DNA of 64,000 bases from Trichopria drosophilae (lineage: Eukaryota > Arthropoda > Insecta > Hymenoptera > Diapriidae). The notes under the pieces were generated by a model. That model did no database searches, was not told where the DNA came from, and saw nothing but the letters and a program-made list of their open reading frames with translations. The translations under genes and the position numbers were made by a program. Positions 10,981-21,600 of the stretch are shown in pieces (the first letter of the stretch is position 1; each line of letters begins with the position of its first letter). The stretch spans positions 88,464,001-88,528,000 of the forward strand of contig CM059582.1 in the NCBI GenBank assembly GCA_030407085.1. The letters are read 5' to 3'.

Positions 10981-12888
10981 ATGTTCGCTATCATCGTCTT
11001 CTGCCTGATTGGTGCTTCGGGGGTGGTCGGAATCAAATACGAAGTCAAGAACTTGAACAACGCTGGATTGTACTTCGAACGTATACATACTGCACGGATC
11101 AGACAAGGAGATTGGAAGCTAAATATTGCTTTGAATCTGAGCTCTTACTTTAATACATCTTTCGATCCTGTGAAAAGAATGAATCACGCCATCGATACAT
11201 GCCCTATGGAATCCGAAATAGATTGTAAAGCACTAGTGAACCCCAGATTGATGATCAAGAAAATTGTAAAGGATCAAGCAATGAGAGACAGAGTCAAAAT
11301 GTTCATGCAAGAATTGTGTTCTCCTTTATTGAAATCAGATGACGAAAAGGCTAGGAAGAAAAGATTAGTCCCTTTGGGAATCATTGGCAGCATAAGCAAA
11401 AGTTTATTCGGCACGTTAACAATAGACGATGCTGAATACTATAATTCAGAAATAGATAAATTATATTCAGATCAAAAAGATTTAGCATCTCTGATGCAAA
11501 AACAAACCCATATTTTTAAATCAAATTATGAAACTTTACAACAAAAAGTGGAAACCGGTGCATCACAAATTGACAAATTAGGAGAGATATTAACCAAAGT
11601 GAACCATCGATTAGTGCATATCACTACCATCAATGAATATACCATCGAATTAAACACGTATTTGGAAAACAGATTGGATATCGGACAAGGAATAATTGAT
11701 ATCCTCACCGCTGCAAAGGCAGGACAGCTACACCCTCTCCTAATAAATACATCAAGTCTCTCGAAAATTGTTCAAGATATTCAAGAGCGTTTGCGCGAGT
11801 TGGATGTCCCTATTCCTTTGACCTACCTACGTCCCGATACATTAGCATCTATATCTTCAGCAAAAGTTATTCATTATAAATCGAAATTACAAATAATTGT
11901 TACTTTCCCTTTATTGGCCAAGACTAAATATCATCTCTTTCATTTGCATTCCTGGCCTAACCCTCAATTTCAAAATAGCAAATATGTTTGCTCTGCTTTT
12001 GTGGAACCATTTGCTCGTTATCTCTTCCTATCCGCTGATCGCCGTGGTTATTTCTTTCGGGATGATTTAGCAATGTGCAGTGGCACTCCTTATCATTATA
12101 TTTGCGAATTAAATCAACCGCTAGAAATTATTGGACAAAATCTAAACTGTGAAATTGGACTTTTGGATTCTACGACTTTTAACATTACGGATAAGTGTAA
12201 TATGCAGTTAAAACAAGAACAAGGTGTGTTTTGGAAACGGTTGCGAACTACGGGAGACTGGTTATTTAGTACTTATGCTCCGGAAGAAATACATATCATC
12301 TGTTCGGAAAAAACTCAAAAGATAACCATCAATGGTACCGGAATACTTGCTTTCCCACAAGGTTGCACTGTTAAACAGGGCACTAGAATCTTACTAAACT
12401 TTCGAACTTTCATCGCGAGGCAAGAGTACTCGTACTCGCCTGAAACATCTCTGGATTTGTCACCTCAAATCTCTAACCTATATCAACATGATGAAATAAA
12501 TGATTGGAAATTTACAAGTGGAAAATTAAAAGACTTTTCAAGTAAGGATACAAAAGGCTACTCTCTTCAGGAAATAGAGACTAGATTGGAAGAAATCAAA
12601 AATCACCATAGAACGAATCAGAATACTCGTAATTTACTCTATGGTGGAGCCTTCGTAAATTTGATCATTATTTTAATCCTAACTATTATCATATGGTGGT
12701 TATGGAATCGTAGAGGTAAATTACATTTTCGATCTATAAAAACTACAAATGTGGAGCCCAAGCGAATGTCAATTAATCCACAGTGCACACATACATCGCA
12801 AGAAGAAATTGGTGTTGACGATCCTGTGAATATTACTCCATTCATATCCATGCAATTGCAGAGACAAGAAGCAATGGTGGATCATTAA
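10981..12888 (+). CDS. env: envelope protein, fused in frame behind pol
   Basis: About 635 residues from ATG 10981. The N-terminus is a hydrophobic signal peptide (MFAIIVFCLIGASGVV). A furin-type site RKKR lies near 11350-11365, followed by a small hydrophobic, glycine-bearing segment (LVPLGIIGSISKSLFG) in the position of a fusion peptide. Heptad-like stretches (about 11430-11700) follow, then a Cys-rich region, a transmembrane segment near 12655-12700 (FVNLIIILILTIIIWWLW) and a short basic cytoplasmic tail. This is the layout of errantivirus Env, related to baculovirus F proteins. The frame is uninterrupted and continuous with the RT frame because of the pol deletion. In intact relatives env is made from a spliced RNA; whether that works here is unknown. 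Confidence 0.88.
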   Translation: MFAIIVFCLIGASGVVGIKYEVKNLNNAGLYFERIHTARIRQGDWKLNIALNLSSYFNTSFDPVKRMNHAIDTCPMESEIDCKALVNPRLMIKKIVKDQAMRDRVKMFMQELCSPLLKSDDEKARKKRLVPLGIIGSISKSLFGTLTIDDAEYYNSEIDKLYSDQKDLASLMQKQTHIFKSNYETLQQKVETGASQIDKLGEILTKVNHRLVHITTINEYTIELNTYLENRLDIGQGIIDILTAAKAGQLHPLLINTSSLSKIVQDIQERLRELDVPIPLTYLRPDTLASISSAKVIHYKSKLQIIVTFPLLAKTKYHLFHLHSWPNPQFQNSKYVCSAFVEPFARYLFLSADRRGYFFRDDLAMCSGTPYHYICELNQPLEIIGQNLNCEIGLLDSTTFNITDKCNMQLKQEQGVFWKRLRTTGDWLFSTYAPEEIHIICSEKTQKITINGTGILAFPQGCTVKQGTRILLNFRTFIARQEYSYSPETSLDLSPQISNLYQHDEINDWKFTSGKLKDFSSKDTKGYSLQEIETRLEEIKNHHRTNQNTRNLLYGGAFVNLIIILILTIIIWWLWNRRGKLHFRSIKTTNVEPKRMSINPQCTHTSQEEIGVDDPVNITPFISMQLQRQEAMVDH

Positions 12889-13400
12889 AATAAAAAAAAC
12901 TTAAGTGCGGTTTAATTATTGAAATAAGTTATTTGTAAAGTGAACTTCGGGCACGATTGAATGACAAAATTGAAAGACAAAACCTTTATTCTTTATTTTT
13001 TGAGATTGTTAATATGAAGTATTGGCGTCTACGCTCCAATAACTCGCTTTGAGTATAATTATATATTTATTATTTGAATCAAGACTATATTGCTGGTATT
13101 ATGTAGGAAGGATAAGCGCATTCTTCACAAAGTACCATACCCGATTGAAATTCTCTAAAAACAAAATTTTTAATCTGAAAAAAATTTATTATATTATAAA
13201 TTTATTTGGGTGGAGAGAATGTAGCTTATGGAAACCATACATAGCATAACCTTTCTTTTCATACCCTTCCTTCATCCTATCAAATGCTCGAATGATTAAT
13301 TCCACGAGTGAAAATTAATGGAAATTAATTATTTTTCAGACAATAAGCCTGGTGGGTGTACGCCCGCGTAATTGACAATATATAAGTCTTCACACGCACC
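12889..13400 (+). promoter_or_regulatory. env to extra-gene spacer with splice-acceptor-like site
   Basis: AT-rich spacer without an ORF of note. At 13329-13339 the sequence AATTATTTTTCAG ends at AG 13338-13339 and is followed 61 bases later by a well-placed start codon in the context CGCACCATGG. This arrangement would allow the following ORF to be expressed from a spliced RNA, as env is in errantiviruses. The splice use is inference. Confidence 0.4.
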
Positions 13401-13846
13401 ATGGCTTATCAGTTCGAAAACGAAGGCCTTACTCCAGCACTAGAAGCAACTGGCGTGAGCCTTTCCCGTATTTTCATAGGGGCAAGGGAGGCTAATCCAC
13501 GAGAAAGAAGAGTTGAGGGAAAGGAACCCCGAAAGGAAATACCTACTTCTAATATTGATGATATACCGGTTCACACATTGAAGATTTGCAATATTAATCC
13601 TTATAAAACAAAAAAGGTACGCGAGTATTTAGCTTGTTTCGGAAAAATCACTAACTTCAAGATATATCAGCAAAAACCAGGTAACACCGCTACCGCCAAT
13701 GTTACCTATGAGTCTGGTTCGAATGCCCTAGCTGTTCAACAGGCAAGTGAGCAGAACAAATTATTGCATGAAGGTAGAAAGCTCAAGGCTATTCCTGCGC
13801 ACATTCATCAGCAGTATTACAAAAAAAGGGACAAAGGACAGGAAAT
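13401..13846 (+). pseudogene. RRM-domain gene captured in the retroelement, N-terminal part
   Basis: ATG at 13401 in strong context (CACCATGG). After about 50 residues with a basic linker comes one RNA-recognition motif: RNP2-like TLKICNINPY near residue 62, a helix KKVREYLACFGKITNFKIYQ, RNP1-like region ATANVTYES near 98-106, and a final strand HEGRKLKAIPA. The layout parallels the RRM of the gene at 39571-37916 and the RRM/F-box family annotated in other animals as EEED8.10-like. The coding sequence is interrupted at 13821 by a SINE; the natural frame resumes after it for about 26 codons and stops near 14380. It lies between env and the 3' LTR, where errantiviruses normally carry no gene. 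Confidence 0.75.
13805..13820. repeat. SINE target site duplication, left copy
   Basis: TCATCAGCAGTATTAC, identical to 14293-14308 on the other side of the SINE. A 16-bp perfect duplication is typical of LINE-mediated insertion and fixes the SINE borders at 13821 and 14292. Confidence 0.93.
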
Positions 13847-14292
13847 TTTCCCCCGCGTTAATGACGAATATGTCTGTTTGCGGGTCGGCTCTCGGGTGGA
13901 GAGGTACAGGACAGAGACAGACAGTACAAGACAGAACTATAGGCACACACAACACCCACCCAGAGCCAGTCCCCCCTACCCCAATATCGGTACCACCAGC
14001 AGATTCGACGGTCTGTGCCTTAGCGAGTACGACGCGGGGCTTATCCCATCTTTATCCGAGATAAGACCCACGACATACCGACCGCGGATAAGACGCTGAC
14101 GGTACGATAACTGCCGAAGGGGTCGGCAGCGGTCCCAAATTCGTACCTTCGCCCAGCAAAGTTCCCCGGTTATTCCACACTGGACATAAGCAGAGAAAAT
14201 TGCAGGACGGGGATTCGAACTCGGGCCCTTCGCGACGTTCAGTTCGGGCGGACTAAGACTGACGCCTTAGCCCGCACGACCATCACGCCGAC
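13821..14292 (-). mobile_element. tRNA-derived SINE, full length, inserted in the RRM gene
   Basis: The element is read on the minus strand from 14292. It starts GTCGGCGTGATGGTCGTGCG, has a tRNA-like head with a long variable-arm style (TAAGGCG...), and a perfect B box GTTCGAATCC (14220-14211 on the minus strand). A conserved body follows, ending in GTCCTTTG and a T-rich tail at 13827-13821. The head resembles Ser/Leu class tRNAs. It lies in the opposite orientation to the host gene and is flanked by 16-bp target duplications. A second, head-truncated copy lies at 32912-33352. Confidence 0.9.
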
Positions 14293-14308
14293 TCATCAGC
14301 AGTATTAC
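14293..14308. repeat. SINE target site duplication, right copy
   Basis: TCATCAGCAGTATTAC, identical to 13805-13820. Confidence 0.93.
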
Positions 14309-14399
14309 TATCTGAAACAACAACATGGAAAATACAAGCAAACATTAAAACATGATAAAACCTTATTACTGCATGCTATCTAATCATCATAACTTACAA

Positions 14400-14937
14400 A
14401 TTTTCAAAGCTGCAGGAGTTCTGTGGGTGGATGATGGATTATTGAGAACAATCGGAGTCAAATTAACCCAACTCTTTGGATTTGGAACTTCCACGGTGTC
14501 CTAGGTTAACGGATGTGGGATTACAGTACCTTGCAAAATTAAGAGTCGAAAAATTGTTAGTAGACGGGTCTTCATTGAATCTAGCTGGTTGTACAATTCC
14601 GTGCTTACCCTTTTTGGAAACGTTGGGAATTAGAAAATGTCCTGGAATATCCGCTAAAGGATTCTATAAAATCTTAAAAAGTTGCCCTCTTCTCAGAAAC
14701 ATCGACGTAAGATTAAATTACAACCTAGAACCCAGCAGTATTTCAAATTCCGCACTTGGATTCGGACCAAAAGTTAAAAGAACATCCCCTTGGTGATTAA
14801 CAATAAATGAATTACCAAGAGGAAAAATAATCGACAACAAATACTGCAAATTCTATGCTGACCCGTATCAATATAAATACGAAGTTCGAATACCCAACCC
14901 TTTTGATCCAGTGGAGTTGATAGCAAGATGGACTTAG
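14400..14937 (+). pseudogene. leucine-rich-repeat C-terminal part of the captured gene
   Basis: From about 14476 the frame encodes cysteine-containing leucine-rich repeats of the F-box/LRR type (LPRCPRLTDVGLQYLAKL, LAGCTIPCLPFLETLGIRKC, ILKSCPLLRNIDVRL). A TGA at 14794-14796 interrupts it, after which the same frame stays open to a TAG at 14935-14937 with a non-repetitive tail (YCKFYADPYQYKYEVRIPNP). Together with the upstream RRM this makes an RRM...LRR gene in which the F-box region expected between them is missing or unreadable at 14308-14400. It resembles the RRM-F-box-LRR gene on the minus strand at 39.6-37.9 kb. Confidence 0.7.
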
Positions 14938-15578
14938 AATCAATAACAACGTAACCAGAGACAACGAACGAGTGATAACATCAACCACGAATGAAGATGT
15001 GATCCGAATCAGGGTTCTTTCAGGTCAATAGCATATTAGCAACTTTCCTTTTTCAGTAATATATATATTCATAGTACCAACTGGACTCAAAGGAGTATGA
15101 CTCAGGCCAATGTTCCTTATGGAATGATATTCTGGAGAGACTAGGTTAGGAATATGAAATATAATTTTAACTTATTTCCTGAAAGAATGTCGTGCGTAAT
15201 TGTATATTCATCGGTTGAAATATTGAAAATGTGAATTGATTACGAAGTTACCGGATAGTGTTAATTAAGTCATGGAAGCTAATTTGTAACGCGATTCATC
15301 AAAGATCAAATATTGTAAGCAATGTATCATACCAAATCCTAACCATACCCTATCTATCCATATAAGAGAAAACTTAGGGGAGACTTGTAAAGATGAGATA
15401 ACCTAGAGTTAGCACGCGGAGAATTATCGTGTCTCAAGTGATTGTTCAAACTCGCCCAACTTCCATTTTTTTTATTATACAATCGTTTTCAATCTTTGAT
15501 ATGTTTTTTCTCATGGTTTGTCTCGGGTTTTACAGCCCAACCCCTGTGTATTAACATTGTCGAGGACGACAACACATT
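14938..15578 (+). other. 3' untranslated part of the retroelement
   Basis: No ORF. It includes the typical errantivirus-like segment CATTGTCGAGGACGACAA (15557-15574) just before the polypurine tract. Confidence 0.6.
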
Positions 15579-15591
15579 AAGGGGGGGAGGA
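15579..15591 (+). promoter_or_regulatory. polypurine tract
   Basis: AAGGGGGGGAGGA directly before the TG of the 3' LTR; it would prime plus-strand DNA synthesis. Confidence 0.9.
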
Positions 15592-16675
15592 TGTTATGTG
15601 CGAGCACATTTTTTTTAAAATTAACTTCATTTCATTTATTAATTAATTTATCATTGAAAATTTCAAGCTACTTTCAGACGATTGAATATTATATTCAGTC
15701 GCCTGAAAGTCGCGTTTATTCATTTTTAATGTAAACTCTGAGAAACTTTAGAACCTCTAGAGTTACATTCGTTCCCAACGCCTGGGTGAGCTGGGAAATT
15801 TCGAGACAGACACTTTAAGTCGAAACATACGATAACGGCTGCTAAGGAATGCATGGAAAATCCTAGCATAAGCAACGTCTCATGGCGTCGGTTCATTCTG
15901 CGGCGTCGGCGGATCTCAGGGAGAGAGACGCAAGTCGTCACCCACCATGGGTCCTCCGACGGCTTCGACGCTTGGGCCCGACGTCGTGGACGTCACTTCG
16001 TTTCCGCCTCCGAAGCAGCCAAGTCCTCGGAGTTCAAGACAATCGTCGTGGAAAACGGGTCGCGCCTACACCAGGGTACAAAGTGCCGTAGACACTCGTT
16101 CAGGTCCTGCCCAGAGGTTCATCCGATCTCTGGTAGTTGTAAGTCATTCTAAAAACTAATTAATCAATCTTTTCCTGTTTCCATTTCCAGTTATTCGTGG
16201 ATAGATCGCATGTGAGACAATATTCTAATTATAATTCGAGTTAATCAAATTTAAATCATTTACAGGTTTTCCTTTAAACCCTTTACCTTTTCCTAAAAAC
16301 TCAAGGGAAAAACGATAGGCTCAGGCCATTTGGGGGAAAACCCTTTTATCGGATTCCCGAGGGAATACTAGAAAAACCCAACCTTTCAACCCTTTAGCCT
16401 ATGCTCAGGCAAATAGAGCGTCACGCCCTTTAGGCTATCTACCTCTACCAAAATCCTAGCAATTCTTTCCTATTGTTCTATATAAAATATATGCTTTTTA
16501 CCATATAATAATCTCTAATTCTTTATCAAACCATAGGCAAAACGAGATATCAGGGCCCGTAGGGACTGATACCTCGTCTTGGCAGTCTCCGTCCTCCGTT
16601 GTTAATTAGCGACGGAAACAGGGGAAAATAATTTTATACGACGGTTGCGTCCGGAGTTCATCTCCGAACGTAACA
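15592..16675 (+). repeat. 3' LTR, complete (1084 bp)
   Basis: It starts TGTTATGTGCGAGC and ends GAACGTAACA, so the termini TGTTA...TAACA are a 5-bp inverted repeat. It is nearly identical to 6074-7138; differences seen by eye include A/G at the AAATAGRGCG site and C/T at CGTTGYTAAT. The satellite resumes directly after it (TAAGCTAGCATCTC). Confidence 0.95.
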
Positions 16676-18641
16676 TAAGCTAGCATCTCAAAAAAAAGCT
16701 GATACTGTCGACACTACAAATGTTCAAGTTCAAAAATATTCACTTGTCTACGACATGCACTAAAACTGTCTCTAATCAAATGTAGATGCTTAATTTTCAT
16801 TAGTAATATCTAAAAGTAATTAAATTTATAAATAAACCAAAATTTCAAACATTGAATATGCTAGCATCTCCAAAAAGTTCTGGAAACCGTTGACGAAGGA
16901 AATTTTCAATTATCAAAATTTTCAACGGTCTATGATATGCACTTAAACACTTTTAATTCAACAGTAGATGCTTAATCTTCATTAAAAATATCCAAAAGTA
17001 AATAAATTTATAAATCAACTGAAATTTAAACTTTGAATAAGCTAGCATATCCAAAAAAGGCACGACAACTGCAGACACTAAAAATTTTCAATCTTGAAAT
17101 TGTTCACCGGTCAACGATAGGCACTGAAACTGTTTGTAATAAAAAGTAGATGCTTAATTTTCAATAATAATATATAAAAGTAATTAAATTTATAAATAAA
17201 GTAAAATTTCAAACTTTGAATAAGCTAGCATCTGCAAAAAGAGCTGAAACTGTCGACACTACAAATGTTCAAGTTTAAAAATGTCATCGGTCTAGGATAT
17301 GCCCTAAAACTGTTTCTAATCAAAAGTAGATACTTAATTTTCATTGGGATCATCTAAAAGTAATTAAATTTATAAATAAACTAAAATTTCAAACATTGAA
17401 TACGCTAGCATCTCCAAAAAGTTCTGGAAACCGTTGACGAAGGAAATTTTCAATTATCAAAATTTTCAACGATCTGCGATATACACTAAAATTGTTTTTA
17501 ATCAAAATTAGATGCTTAATTTTCATTAATAATATCTAAAAGTAATTAAATTTATAAATAAACTAAAATTTCAAACATTGAATAAGCTAGCATCTCCAAA
17601 AAGAGCTGAAACTGTCGACACTACAAATGTTCAAGTTTAAAAATTTTCACTGGTCTGCGATGTACACTAAAATTGTTTTCAACCAATGTAGATGCTTAAT
17701 TTTTATTAATAATATCTAAAAGTAATTAAATTTATAAATAAACTAAAATTTCAAACATCGAATACGCTAGCATCTCCAAAACGTTCTGGAAACCGTTGAC
17801 GAAGGAAATTTTCAATCATCAAAATTTTCAACGGTCTACGATATACACTAAAATTATTTTTAATCAAAAATATATGCTTAATTTTCATGAATAATATCTA
17901 AAAGTAATTAAATTTATAAATAAACTAAAATTTCAAACATTGAATAAGCTAGCATCTCCAAAAAGAGCTGAAACTGTCGACACTACAAATGTTCAAGTTT
18001 AAAAATTTTCACTGGTCTACGATGTACACTAAAATTGTTTTCAACCAATGTAGATCCTTAATTTTCATTAATAATATCTAAAAGTAATTAAATTTATAAA
18101 TAAACTAAAATCTCAAATATTGAATACGCTAGCATCTCCAAAACGTACTGGAAACCGTTGACGAAGAACATTTCCAATCATAAAAATGTTTAACGGTCTA
18201 TGATATGCACTTAAACACTTTTAATTCAACAGTAGATGTTTAATCTTCATTAAAAATATCTAAAAGTAAATAAATTTATAAATAAACTGAAATTTAAACT
18301 TTGAATAAGCTAGCATATCCAAAAAGGCACGACAACTGCAGACGCTAAAAATTTTCAATCTTGAAATTGTTCACCGGTCAACGATAGGCACTGAAACTGT
18401 TTGTAATCAAACGTAGAAGCTTAATTTTAAATAATAATATATAAAAGTAATTAAATTTATAAATAAACTAAAATTCAAACATTGAATACGCTAGCATCGC
18501 CAAAAAGTTCTGGAAACCGTTGACGAAGGAAATTTTCAATCATCAAAATTTTCAACGGTCTAGGATATACACTAAAATTATTTTTAATGAAAAATATATG
18601 CTTAATTTTCATGAATAATATCTAAAAATAATTAAATTTAT
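16676..18641. repeat. 181-bp satellite array, right arm
   Basis: Continuation of the array at 3680-6073, with anchors GCTAGCAT at about 16679, 16860, 17041, 17224, 17404, 17586, 17767, 17948, 18128, 18309 and 18490. Spacing is close to 181 bp and the subtypes are the same. The last monomer breaks off in AATAATTAAATTTATAA at 18641, where a polymerase reading frame starts abruptly. Confidence 0.93.
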
Positions 18642-20081
18642 AATTGCGGACGAACGGGAAATACCGCAACATATTACACTGTCAAAAATAATGAAAAAAT
18701 TAAGTACGTAGATGTATGTTCGCTATATCCATACATATGCAAGACCAGTCGCTTTCCCGTAGGCCATCCAACCATTTATGTTGGAGAAGAATGTGCTGCC
18801 ATCACGAGTCTGGAAGATCCAATTAATTTAGCCGGGGTAGAAGGACTTATCATGTGTAAAGTACTACCACCCCGAAATCTTTATCATGCGGTACTGCCAG
18901 TTAAAATGAATTCTTGGTTGCTATTTCCTCTCTGCCGAAGCTGTTGCGAGATCGAGTGCCAATCAGACAGTATACATGAGAATGACGGCGATAGAGTATT
19001 AACTGGGACGTGGGTGGTCGATGAGGTAAAGAAAGCCATTCAGAAAGGCTATAAAATCCGAATAATACTCGAAATTTGGCAGTATAATATAACTCAATAC
19101 AATCTTCAGCCTCGCGATGGAGGTCTGTTTTCGAAATACATTGATACGTTCCTAAAAATGAAGCAAGAAGCGAGCGGCTGGCCTGCAGAATGTGTCGATA
19201 AGCAAACAAAAAGCTTGTATGTAGAATCTTATGAGCGGACCGAAGGGATAAAGCTCGAACAAAATAATATATCAAAAAATCCCGGTTTAAGAGCCGTTGC
19301 TAAAGTGTGTTTAAATTCATTTTGGGGGAAATTTGGGCAACGCGAAAATCTGCAGCGCACAGAGATTATTTCCACGCGCCAAGACTTGCTTGAAATTTTT
19401 ACAGATGTGACAAAAGAGGTTACTCAGATTCTTCCGGTAAATGACAAGATTATATTTGTCAATTGGGTCGACAGAAGCGAAACGGTCACACCATCAAATT
19501 GTACAAACGTTGTTAATGCGGCTTACACGACAGCTCAAGCGCGTTTGAAACTATACAGTTATTTAGAAAAATTGGATCATCTCGTGCTTTATTTCGATAA
19601 CGATTTAGTAATATATATATCTAATAAATCGATGACGTCACCCGAAGATTATGAACCGCCTTTGGGTAATTTTCTGGGTGACTTGACCGACGAGCTAACG
19701 GATTACGGGTCGGGCGCGTATATTGAGACCTTTATCTCAGGGGGTCCTAAATTTAATGCTTTTGGCGTGTGAATTGAAAACGATCAGTATTACGACACGT
19801 CTAAAGTCAAGGGTATTTCATTAAATTACGAAAATGGGGAAAAAATTAACTTTAATTCGATTTATAAAATGATTATGGAAAGTGATTGTAATAATACTAC
19901 TAATACCACTACGACCACTGGCACACGTCCAAAAATACGCATTAGATTTAACGCAATACGACGCACCGCCGTACATGAAATTTTAACGCGACCGGAAGAA
20001 AAAACATGTCAAATAGTTTTGAAAAAACGGCGTCACGTCAACTCGCTACTCATTTCCTTTTGGGTACAATCAGTAAAGTAG
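18642..20081 (+). pseudogene. protein-primed family B DNA polymerase fragment (Polinton/Maverick type)
   Basis: The frame is open from the satellite junction at 18642. Motif A is present as VDVCSLYPYICKTSRFPVGHP-like (18708-18770), motif B as LRAVAKVCLNSFWGKFGQ (19290-19340), and motif C as LYFDNDLVIY (about 19588-19617) where DTDS is usual, so this catalytic block is altered. An in-frame TGA sits at 19770-19772, after which the same frame continues with a VKGISLNYEN-type C-terminal signature to 20081. Such enzymes replicate Polinton/Maverick transposons and related adintoviruses. The exonuclease half and all other Polinton genes are missing, so this is a stranded C-terminal piece fused to satellite. 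Confidence 0.8.
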
Positions 20082-20660
20082 ATCACAATTGTAGCACACT
20101 AGGTAATTGTAAAATTTTGTACATACAAAAGATTTATCGTTTTTTGTGGAAAATTATAAATATAAGAGGTTGAACAATACATGTAATTGAATTAATAAGA
20201 ATAAGAATAATGAAAAATTATTACAATATTTTATTTACCCTTACGATTGAACGCAAGTACAGATCATTCATCCGTTAATACAAGGTCACAGTCAACTCGG
20301 ACGACTCCGGACCTCCTACATATTACGCAACATATTTCCCCGTTGCTTGTCGACTCTACTTATTGGAAATCTTCGTATCTCCTCTTTCGTATTTTCAACG
20401 TCTTATCTCCCCTTCGTATTCAAATTTTTCCTAGAAAACTGGGCCCCTCGAGTAAAAACCATGTGTGTGCTTCAACGTTGTATGAAATCACAGTCTCTCG
20501 TTTTCGATCTACAAGCGGACTGACACGTGCGCAACAAGTATATGAAGGTCATCGGCGTTATATATTGGTAAATCTTAATAAATAATAAGGAGGAGTGGGG
20601 GCTGAAACATCATAAGAAGCCAAACACGAAACCTAACAAATAGTCGTCGAGAGGTCGTTG
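20082..20660. other. no gene recognised
   Basis: AT-rich sequence, then a mixed-composition block (20247-20585) that is open in one frame but shows no domain or codon pattern that I recognise. Confidence 0.4.
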
Positions 20661-20664
20661 AACC

Positions 20665-21600
20665 ATGACCTACCTCACGTTCCGGCCAAAAGGACTCCGT
20701 ACAGGTTTATTTACGCCAGACTACAGAGCTACCTCGCAAGGCGGGGCGTTTTTATTGTTTGTTTTTATTTTAATTATCCATTAATGACCACTAACATCTC
20801 TTTACGAGGCCATTAACCTATGACCTATCTCAAGATTCGTCTGCCAGTCTCGCGTAGCGGCCAAAGGTACCCCGTACGTTGTTGTATACGTCAGAATATT
20901 GACAAAGCGAACGAGATGGTGGTAGTGTTATTTACGACCATAAATTGATAGGTATCTGGCTTTAATTAACCAATTAACATTATTTAGTGACATTTTTATT
21001 ATTTGTTTTGACATTAATTACCCATTAATAACCATTAACACCTCTTTATGAGTTTATTAACCCCTGACCTATCGCAAGATTCGTCTGCCGGTCACGCGTA
21101 GCCACCAGAGGTACCCCGTACATTTTTGTTTAAGTTAGACTATTGACAAACCGCACAAGACGGGAGTAGTGTTATTTACGATCATAAATTGATACGTATC
21201 TGGCGTTAATCACCCAATTAACATTATTTATTGACATTTTTATTATTTGTTTTGACATTAATTACCCATCAATAACCATTATCACCTCTTTATGAGGTCA
21301 TTAACCCCTGACCTATCTCAAGATTCGTCTGCCAGCCACGCGTAGCGGCTAAAGGTACCCCGTACATTTTTGTTTACGTCAGATTACTGACGTACTTCAA
21401 AATGCGGCTACAGGGATATTTACGCTCATGAATTATTTTTTATATGACATTAATTACCCAATTAACATTATTTATTGACGTTTTTATTGCTTGTTTTGAC
21501 ATTGATTACCCATTAATAACCATTATCACCTCTTTATGTGGTCATTAACCCCTGACCTATCCCAAGATTCCTCTACCGTCTGGAGCTAGATCTACCTCAA
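20665..21600. repeat. 245-bp tandem repeat, about four copies
   Basis: The anchor TGACCTATCTCAAGATTCGT-like occurs near 20822, 21064, 21310 and 21553 (spacing 242-246), with a partial unit before. Each unit has GGTACCCCGTAC, TTATTTACG, AATTAACATTATTTA and TTTTGACATTAATTACC blocks in constant order. It lies just upstream of the Penelope fragment, and terminal repeats of such elements are often tandem, so it may be part of that element. Confidence 0.8.

Larger units (their letters stand above)
6074..16675 (+). mobile_element. errantivirus-like LTR retrotransposon carrying an extra RRM/LRR gene
   Basis: A 10.6-kb element interrupts the 181-bp satellite. In order it has a 5' LTR, primer binding site, gag, slippery site, protease, reverse transcriptase, a truncated RNase H, env, an RRM and LRR gene, polypurine tract and 3' LTR. 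Gag-pol-env order, tRNA-Leu priming and TGTTA...TAACA LTR ends fit the gypsy/errantivirus group, the insect endogenous retroviruses. The copy is defective: two frame changes and one stop lie in pol, integrase is deleted, and the first roughly 19 bases of the 5' LTR are absent. The LTRs differ at about six positions by eye, so insertion was fairly recent, while the internal part shows damage that may predate mobilisation in trans. Confidence 0.93.
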
